Shown here: positions 21,647-25,131 of the stretch, one piece after another
How positions within the stretch are numbered: position 1 is the stretch's first letter
How the letters are laid out: each line of letters starts with the position of its first letter
Assembly (NCBI GenBank): GCA_903893675.1
Contig: CAITNA010000038.1
Span: 1 to 25,131 of the forward strand
Source of the DNA: an uncultured Micrococcales bacterium
Lineage (GTDB): Bacteria; Actinomycetota; Actinomycetes; Actinomycetales; Microbacteriaceae
DNA length: 25,131 nt
Direction of reading: 5' to 3'
Position numbers and translations under genes: made by a program
The notes under the pieces: model-generated
Seen by the model: the letters and a program-made list of their open reading frames with translations, nothing else
What the model was told of the DNA's origin: nothing
Databases searched by the model: none

Positions 21647-21660
21647 TCGAAAGGTAACAC

Positions 21661-22884
21661 ATGAAGATTCGCAAGAGCGGCATCGCTGCCGCAGTGGCGA
21701 CTTTGGCTGTTGGCACGCTGTTCGCAGCAAGCACTCCAGCAATCGCAGACACCCCAACCCTCCTCGTATGGGTTGACAGCGCACGTAAGGCTGACTTCAC
21801 TGCTCCAATTGCAACCTGGGCAGCAGCTAACGGCGTAACCGTAACCGTAACTGGAAAGGACTTCGGCACCGTACGCGACCAGCTGAAGACTGCAGTTCCT
21901 GCAGGCACCGGCCCAGACCTACTTCTCGCAGCAGCACACGACTGGACCGGCAACCTGGTTGCTTCGGGTGTAGTTCGTCCAGTGTCGCTTGCAGCAGCAC
22001 AGACCTCGACCCTCGCGTCGAACGCACTTGCTGGCTTCCTTTACAACGGCAAGCAGTACGGTGTTCCATTCTGGACCGAGAACATCGGCCTAGTCCGCAG
22101 CCTTAAGAGCGCTCCAAAGGCTCCAACCAACGCATCGCAGATCAAGAACGGCGAGCTCCAGGTTGGTACCTACGGTTCAGTAGGCGGCGACCCTTACCAC
22201 TTCTACCCAATCCAGAGCTCGTTCGGTGCACCAGTATTCGACTCGACCTCAAAGGGTTGGACCACCACTCTTGGTATGGACGGCGCTGAAGGTGCAACCT
22301 TCGCAAAGTACCTCGCAGCTAAGGGCCCTGCATTCTTCGGAAAGGCAGACGCTAGCTGGGACAAGACCGTTTGTGGCATCAAGACCGGTTCGCTGAAGTA
22401 CTGGATCACTGGTCCATGGGCTATCTCGGCAATTGAAGGCGGAAACTCTTCGTGCAACACCAAGTCGGTTGTTGACAAGGACTTCGCTATCTCGGCTATC
22501 CCAACCTTCGGTGGCAAGACTGCACAGCAGTTCATGGGTGTAAAGGGTGGAATGATCACCAACAGCCCAGCAACTGACGTTGTACGCGCTACCTCGTTGT
22601 TGACCTACCTTGCTGGCAAGGAAGCTGGAGTTAACTACTTCAACCTGGACAACTTCGTACCAGCTAACAAGGCAGCTCTTGCAATTGCTTCGAACGACCC
22701 AGTAGTCAAGGAATTCTCGGCTGCAGGCAAGAACGCAGTTCCAATGCCGAACAACCCAGCAATGGACTCGGTTTGGGACAAGTGGGGCAAGACTGAAGCC
22801 AAGATCATCACTGGCAAGTCGACCAACCCAACTGCTGACTGGAAGGCAATGACCGACGCAATCAGCGCGTTGATCAAGGGCTAA
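21661..22884 (+). CDS. malE: Maltodextrin/alpha-glucoside ABC transporter substrate-binding protein (MalE-like)
   Basis: The extracytoplasmic sugar-binding subunit of the MalEFG importer, 407 residues. The signal peptide has basic KIRK, a hydrophobic stretch (7-22) and AIA at 27-29 with likely cleavage before D30. There is no lipobox cysteine, unusual for a monoderm binding protein. The mature part starts LLVWVDSARKADF as in MalE and carries ITGPWAISAIEG, AISAIPTFGGKTAQQFMGVKGG and NPAMDSVWDKWG, all MalE-like. Two cysteines (C238, C265) could form a disulfide. The start codon is ATG at 21661, with GAAAGG 6 nt upstream. Codon choice is narrow (GCA/GCT, CCA, AAC, AAG), suggesting very high expression. 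A strong terminator follows. Confidence 0.93.
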   Translation: MKIRKSGIAAAVATLAVGTLFAASTPAIADTPTLLVWVDSARKADFTAPIATWAAANGVTVTVTGKDFGTVRDQLKTAVPAGTGPDLLLAAAHDWTGNLVASGVVRPVSLAAAQTSTLASNALAGFLYNGKQYGVPFWTENIGLVRSLKSAPKAPTNASQIKNGELQVGTYGSVGGDPYHFYPIQSSFGAPVFDSTSKGWTTTLGMDGAEGATFAKYLAAKGPAFFGKADASWDKTVCGIKTGSLKYWITGPWAISAIEGGNSSCNTKSVVDKDFAISAIPTFGGKTAQQFMGVKGGMITNSPATDVVRATSLLTYLAGKEAGVNYFNLDNFVPANKAALAIASNDPVVKEFSAAGKNAVPMPNNPAMDSVWDKWGKTEAKIITGKSTNPTADWKAMTDAISALIKG

Positions 22885-22903
22885 TCAGTTTCAAAAGTAA
22901 AGG

Positions 22904-22935
22904 TGGGGCCTCGCGAAAGCGAGGCCCCATTTTTT
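22904..22935 (+). terminator. Strong terminator between malE and malF
   Basis: A perfect 11-bp stem (arms 22904-22914 and 22919-22929) with a GAAA tetraloop is followed by six T residues (22930-22935). It starts 20 nt after the malE stop and 110 nt before malF. In an operon this would let malE be made in excess over the permeases. Confidence 0.92.
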
Positions 22936-22980
22936 ATGCTCGGCCAAAACTCTCAAAAAGGTAACGAAGAAGCTGTTTAG

Positions 22981-23022
22981 GGGCTAGAGCCCGCCTGTTT
23001 GCTAATAGAGTGTCTTTAGTTT
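22981..23022 (+). promoter_or_regulatory. Candidate malF promoter with nearby inverted repeat
   Basis: After the terminator comes the small inverted repeat GGGCT-AG-AGCCC (22981-22992) and then a -10-like TAGTTT (23017-23022), which would start RNA near 23029 and leave GGAGG (23034-23038) intact before the malF ATG. No clear -35 is present, so malF may depend on read-through from malE instead. Confidence 0.3.
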
Positions 23023-23044
23023 GCAATACCACTGGAGGTAGCCC

Positions 23045-24862
23045 ATGACCAACCCACTCGCTGGTGGTCCGGATCGCAGCAATGTAAAGCGCAAGACGGT
23101 CAAGAACCTGTATGACGGAGGCACTCCAAGTCTTCGCGGCACGCTGTTCAAGATCTCACTGCTCGCCATTCTCGATGCCGTAACGATTTTCGTTTTGTTC
23201 ATCCTGTTTATGCAGCACCTTTGGGTTGCATTCGCAGTTGGACTGTTCGCGATGCTCGTCGTGAACTACCTCTATTTGCGTCGCGGCGGATTGCCTGCCA
23301 AGTATTTGGCTCCAGGTGTAATCCTTCTGATTGCATTCCAGATTTATGTTTTGCTGTTCAGCGCATACACCGCATTCACTAACTACGGTTCGTCGCATAA
23401 CGGCAGCGAGCAGCTCGCTGTTACCGCGTTGAACGAAGCTGGTTCGCAGCCTGTTGACGGTTCGGTTCAGTATGACGTTCACCTAGTCAGTGCAACCGGC
23501 AAGGTAAACGCTGACGGCTCGAACGTGGGCTTCCTGTTCACCGATCCAGTTGGTGGAAAAGTTCTGCTCGCAACTCCAGATTTGAAGTTGCAGGAGATTC
23601 CTGCTTGTAACACAGCGGTTCAGCAAGTGATCAAGAGCAACGCAACCACCGTCACTCCAGATCAGTGTGGTGTGAAGTTGCTCACCGACCTCGGCCCAAA
23701 CCTTGCAGACGCAATCTCGGCTCCAGGTTGGAAAGCAATCTCGATTGCCGAGTCGAACAAGATCTCGACCGAAGTATCGAACAAGCTTGCAGGTCGTCAC
23801 TACCCAGCAAGTTCGAGTGACCAGAGTCTGTTCTTGCAGACCCAGGACCTCACCACCGCTATCACCTACCAGCCGGAAATCATTTGGGTCAGCACCGTCA
23901 AGGCAGACCCTAAGAACCCAGAGGCAATCTATGCAGACCCGAAGGGCTACTTCCTTCGCGTCTCAGATGGCAAGAAGTACCTTCCTGCCCAGGATGGCTA
24001 CTTCCGCATCGATGGCAAGATTCCTGGCAAGTTCGGTGCCTGTGGCGAAGGCGACCCAGACTGCTTGAACATCGGTTGGGAAGTGCAGGTTGGCCTGCGT
24101 AACTTCGCAACCATCTTCGGTGACCAGCAGCTCCGCGCTCCACTTCTGAAGATCATTTCTTGGACCTTCCTGTTCGCAGCCTCGACCGTGTTCACCACGT
24201 TCGTTGCCGGTCTGGCCATCGCGCTTCTGTTCAACGACGAGCGCATGAAGGGCAAGAAGATCTACCGATCGCTCATGATCTTGCCTTACGCGTTCCCAGC
24301 GTTCCTTTCGGCATTCGTCTGGCGTGGTCTGCTCAACAAGGATGAGGGCTTCATCAACCAGGTGATTCTGCACGGTGCCCACATCCCATGGCTCACCGAA
24401 GAAGTGCCAGCTCGTTTCGCTGTTCTTCTTGTGAACCTGTGGCTCGGTTTCCCATACATGTTCCTGATCACCACCGGTGCTCTTCAGGCCATCCCGGGCG
24501 AGCTGATTGAGTCGGCAACTATCGATGGTGCAACGCCATGGCAGATCTTGCGTCAGATCAAGCTGCCGCTGCTGTTTGTATCTTTGGCTCCGCTGTTGAT
24601 CTCATCGTTCGCGTTCAACTTCAATAACTTCACGCTGATCTATCTGCTCACCGGAGGTGGGCCGATCGATTCCACGACGAGTGGTTATGATGCGGGTGGA
24701 ACAGACATTCTGATCACCTTCGTTTACAAGATCGCATTCTCGACCGGACACGGTCGCGACTACGGTCTGGCGAGTGCGTTCTCGATCCTGATCTTCATCG
24801 TGGTCGCAACCTTCTCGCTCGTCAGCTTCCGCCGCACTCGTACCCTTGAGGATGTGAACTAA
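23045..24862 (+). CDS. malF: Maltodextrin ABC transporter permease MalF-like, large extracytoplasmic loop
   Basis: The first membrane subunit of the sugar importer, 605 residues. Three helices (about 34-55, 59-77, 86-109) precede an extracytoplasmic loop of about 250 residues with four cysteines (188, 208, 333, 340). The permease core follows: helices from about 370, ILPYAFPAFLSAFVWRGLL, then the EAA coupling loop ELIESATIDGATPWQ (486-500) that contacts the ATPase, and FNNFTLIYLLTGGGP near 526-540. The three extra N-terminal helices and the large loop resemble MalF of E. coli, where the P2 loop touches MalE. The start codon is ATG at 23045, with GGAGG 6 nt upstream. The stop overlaps malG as TAATG. 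Confidence 0.94.
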   Translation: MTNPLAGGPDRSNVKRKTVKNLYDGGTPSLRGTLFKISLLAILDAVTIFVLFILFMQHLWVAFAVGLFAMLVVNYLYLRRGGLPAKYLAPGVILLIAFQIYVLLFSAYTAFTNYGSSHNGSEQLAVTALNEAGSQPVDGSVQYDVHLVSATGKVNADGSNVGFLFTDPVGGKVLLATPDLKLQEIPACNTAVQQVIKSNATTVTPDQCGVKLLTDLGPNLADAISAPGWKAISIAESNKISTEVSNKLAGRHYPASSSDQSLFLQTQDLTTAITYQPEIIWVSTVKADPKNPEAIYADPKGYFLRVSDGKKYLPAQDGYFRIDGKIPGKFGACGEGDPDCLNIGWEVQVGLRNFATIFGDQQLRAPLLKIISWTFLFAASTVFTTFVAGLAIALLFNDERMKGKKIYRSLMILPYAFPAFLSAFVWRGLLNKDEGFINQVILHGAHIPWLTEEVPARFAVLLVNLWLGFPYMFLITTGALQAIPGELIESATIDGATPWQILRQIKLPLLFVSLAPLLISSFAFNFNNFTLIYLLTGGGPIDSTTSGYDAGGTDILITFVYKIAFSTGHGRDYGLASAFSILIFIVVATFSLVSFRRTRTLEDVN

Positions 24863-25131
24863 TGGCTAACGCAACTGCAGTTACTGAAAAGCCACTGATT
24901 ATCAAGAAGAAGCGCCGCACGCCGCTCAAGTGGTTCCTAACCACTGGTTGGCGTCACTTGGTGGGCCTAGCGCTCATCCTGTATGCGATCTTCCCGATCC
25001 TCTACATCCTCTCGACCTCGCTGTACCCAAACAACAGCATCGAGGGAACGAACACCCTGTTCGCAGCTATCTCGTTCCAGAACTACATCAACCTGTTCAG
25101 TGACCCGGCTCGTCCGTTCGGCCTCTGGTAC
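24862..25131 (+). CDS. malG: Maltodextrin ABC transporter permease MalG-like (5' part)
   Basis: The ORF starts with the ATG shared with the malF stop (TAATG) and stays open for 90 codons to the window end. A basic cytoplasmic start (IIKKKRRTPLKW) leads into a first helix, LVGLALILYAIFPILYILS, and then an extracytoplasmic stretch with SFQNYINLF, as in MalG-type permeases. The EAA loop and remaining helices lie beyond the window. With MalE and MalF it forms the importer; the ATPase (MalK/MsiK) is not in view and in actinobacteria is often encoded elsewhere. Confidence 0.9.
   Translation, partial: MANATAVTEKPLIIKKKRRTPLKWFLTTGWRHLVGLALILYAIFPILYILSTSLYPNNSIEGTNTLFAAISFQNYINLFSDPARPFGLWY

Noticed and set aside
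18074..25131. The sugar locus as a horizontally acquired island from the nearby tRNA fragment
   Set aside because: The tRNA repeat pair encloses only about 100 bp and does not flank the sugar genes. No integrase or second boundary is visible, and composition is similar to the rest apart from the malE expression bias.
1..25131. CRISPR arrays, insertion sequences, phage or toxin-antitoxin and defence modules
   Set aside because: I read both strands for spaced repeats, transposase or recombinase motifs and paired small genes, and found none. The only sizeable repeats are the tRNA-Tyr copies and the homologous GH13 genes.

Overview
The window looks like a chromosomal segment of a small-genome actinobacterium of the family Microbacteriaceae, most likely a planktonic freshwater type in the Rhodoluna/Aquiluna direction. 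That placement rests on gene content and order, moderately high GC, very tight gene packing and leaderless-type promoters. It is inferred from memory, not from a search. Almost every base is coding, and no gap between genes exceeds about 265 nt.

Region 1 (1-13614) is a respiratory quinone and cytochrome block. It opens with the end of a possible ccdA, then resB and ccsB (system II cytochrome c maturation). The menaquinone genes follow, with strand switches: menC (-), menB-menE-menA (+), a DUF4229 membrane protein (-), a PLDc_N membrane protein with menD (+), menF (-), an unknown secreted and membrane-anchored protein (+), then menG, a polyprenyl diphosphate synthase and a ferredoxin-NADP reductase (+). 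Together they take chorismate through isochorismate, SEPHCHC, succinylbenzoate, its CoA ester and dihydroxynaphthoyl-CoA to prenylated and methylated menaquinone, and also make the prenyl tail. No menH or DHNA-CoA thioesterase is visible here. Several convergent neighbours overlap at their 3' ends.

Region 2 (13638-18009) holds a 12-helix MFS transporter, yajQ (-), a long DivIVA-like coiled-coil protein (+), an acetate/succinate-type YaaH transporter (-) and tRNA-Tyr (-). The tRNA 3' end and its terminator are duplicated 156 bp away.

Region 3 (18074-25131) is a maltodextrin/alpha-glucoside locus. Two tandem GH13 alpha-glucosidases (-) diverge from malE-malF-malG (+; malG is cut by the window end). 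The divergent intergenic region carries three palindromes, and a strong terminator separates malE from malF.

The most striking sequence-level pattern is in the promoters. Seven gene starts that are not inside an operon are preceded by a -10-like TANNNT exactly 6 nt (once 7 nt) before the start codon, with no Shine-Dalgarno at the usual distance, so their mRNAs are probably leaderless. At menC/menB one 7-bp sequence, TAGTCTA, appears to serve as the -10 for both divergent genes. I found no CRISPR array, phage module, transposase or obvious new defence system. The window is mainly core metabolism with some interesting regulatory architecture.
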